NCBI GenBank assembly: GCA_034433995.1 | Contig: DAOTZU010000122.1 | Span: forward strand, 1-21,592 | Direction of reading: 5' to 3' | DNA: 21,592 nucleotides | From: DAOTZU01 sp034433995 | GTDB lineage: Bacteria; Chloroflexota; Anaerolineae; UBA1429 | Shown here: positions 20,766 to 21,592 of the stretch, one piece after another | Layout of the letters: each line of letters opens with the position of its first letter | Numbering within the stretch: position 1 is the first letter of the stretch | Position numbers and translations under genes: made by a program | The notes under the pieces: generated by a model | What the model was told of the DNA's origin: nothing | Database searches by the model: none | The model's input: the letters and a program-made list of their open reading frames with translations, nothing else

Positions 20766-21592
20766 GGAGGACAAAATCCTGCAAGATGGAGCCGCCGATG
20801 AACTCCCGCAGCAAAGAGTTATCGGGGACCAGGTCCGCCTGGCACGGGCGCACCCACTGCAAGAAGGCCAGCAAGCGCCGCGCCTCGATGGATTCCAGGC
20901 TGCCCCTGGGCACGCGCCAAAGCAGCGGCTCAACCAGGGGCTTGAGCACGGCCAGCTCGTAGGCCAGCGCCGAGTTGAACATGACATCGGCGTTCTCTTG
21001 GTAGGGGAAGATATTGCGTTCCTCGCCGCGCCGCACGCTCTCCCAGCGGGCGATGGTCTCTTGGGCCGAGTAACCGCGAAACTGGGCATCGCGCACGATC
21101 CGCCGCAGCAGCCGCAAATCAGTGGTGGGCACCCGGTTGTGGTGGTCAATGTTCAATTGGGTCAACGCCGAGACATAGATGCGATAGACCTGTTCCGCCG
21201 GCACGCTGGTCACCAAACGGGGATTCAGACCGTGGATCCCCTCCACGATCAAGATCGCATCCGGCCCCAAGCGCAACGTTGCACCGGGCTCGCTCCGGCC
21301 CGTTTTGAAATTGTAGCGGGGCGTCTGCACCGTCTCGCCGGCCAAAAGGGCGGCGAGCTGCCGGTTAAAGAGCGCGAGGTCGATCGCCTCCAGCGCCTCG
21401 AAATCGTATTGGCCGTTCTCGTCTCGCGGGGTCAGGGCGCGGTCCACAAAGTAATCATCCAAGCCCAGGGCCACGGGACGCACGCCGTTGACCATAAGCT
21501 GGATGGCCAAGCGCCGGGCGAAGGTGGTCTTGCCCGATGATGAGGGGCCGGCGATTAGGACCAGGCGCACCCGGGGCTCTTGCTGGACGATG
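20749..21592 (-). CDS. Uridine kinase-type nucleoside kinase, 5' end beyond the window
   Basis: P-loop kinase of the phosphoribulokinase/uridine kinase family. The visible 280 residues hold the Walker A loop GPSSSGKTTFARRL, the acidic LGLDDYFVDRALTPRDENG motif, LIVEGIHGLNPRL, and the lid region RDAQFRGYSAQETIARWESV. The frame is open to the window edge (IVQQEPRVRLVLIAGPSSSG) and the GTG at 21570 lies in the middle of the first beta strand, so it is not the true start. Proteins of this sort in Firmicutes, Thermotogae and similar bacteria are about 550 residues long with an N-terminal TGS and threonyl-tRNA-synthetase-like region; that part would be outside the window. It phosphorylates a nucleoside, probably uridine; the exact substrate is uncertain. 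It is convergent with the bicupin gene, 17 bases apart. Confidence 0.9.
   Translation of the reverse strand, partial: IVQQEPRVRLVLIAGPSSSGKTTFARRLAIQLMVNGVRPVALGLDDYFVDRALTPRDENGQYDFEALEAIDLALFNRQLAALLAGETVQTPRYNFKTGRSEPGATLRLGPDAILIVEGIHGLNPRLVTSVPAEQVYRIYVSALTQLNIDHHNRVPTTDLRLLRRIVRDAQFRGYSAQETIARWESVRRGEERNIFPYQENADVMFNSALAYELAVLKPLVEPLLWRVPRGSLESIEARRLLAFLQWVRPCQADLVPDNSLLREFIGGSILQDFVLQNGIL

Noticed and set aside
1..21592. tRNA, rRNA, CRISPR array, insertion sequence or phage genes
   Set aside because: No cloverleaf, repeat-spacer pattern, transposase motif or terminal repeat was seen on either strand.

Overview
The window is a GC-rich, gene-dense bacterial segment of 21.6 kb. It has almost no intergenic space, clear purine-rich Shine-Dalgarno sites (many AGGAGG-like), sigma70/sigmaA-type promoters, and frequent GTG/TTG starts. 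The gene mix is a Wzx/Wzy-type polysaccharide locus, a PlsY-type acyltransferase, a GlpK / FAD dehydrogenase / FAD oxidoreductase / DUF1667 set, and a kinase of the TGS-nucleoside-kinase type. It would fit a member of Chloroflexota or a similar deep-branching lineage. This is an inference from gene content and style only; no rRNA or other marker is present. I saw no tRNA, rRNA, CRISPR array, insertion sequence or phage gene.

Region 1 (1-13740): a surface-polysaccharide locus. The 3' part of an O-antigen-ligase-type membrane protein on the + strand (1-984) meets the tail of a 12-gene minus-strand operon (13625 down to 956). A good promoter lies at 13706-13734. In transcription order the operon encodes: a WbpD-like N-acetyltransferase, a WbpB-like dehydrogenase, a WbpA-like nucleotide-sugar dehydrogenase, a Wzx flippase, an asparagine-synthetase-like protein that seems to have lost its ATP-binding core, a Wzy-like polymerase, three glycosyltransferases, a GNAT acetyltransferase, a DegT/ArnB-type aminotransferase and a PglC-type phosphoglycosyl transferase. 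Most neighbours overlap by 1 to 29 bases or are separated by less than 20. Together they would make N-acetylated amino sugars (probably a 2,3-diacetamido uronic acid and a second amino sugar), assemble them on a lipid carrier, flip the unit and polymerise it.

Region 2 (13749-19262): glycerol-3-phosphate metabolism. A PlsY-family gene (minus) and a glycerol operon (plus) diverge from a 214-bp spacer. The spacer has two back-to-back promoters whose -35 boxes form an inverted repeat. The plus operon is glpK, an FAD-dependent glycerol-3-phosphate dehydrogenase with a BFD-type [2Fe-2S] domain, an FAD/NAD(P) oxidoreductase and a DUF1667 protein. GlpK makes glycerol-3-phosphate, which the dehydrogenase set oxidises or the PlsY-like protein could acylate.

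Region 3 (19259-21592): a small unrecognised protein, a possible 75-residue membrane protein, and a bicupin. The last two diverge from a perfect 18-bp-arm inverted repeat that overlaps a strong minus-strand promoter. The window ends inside a uridine-kinase-type nucleoside kinase (minus).

The points most worth a second look are the asparagine-synthetase-like protein without its ATP-pyrophosphatase core, the long inverted repeat at 19960-20003, the Cys-to-Asp change in the iron-sulfur domain of the dehydrogenase, and the altered motifs of the PlsY-like protein. I found no convincing wholly new system.
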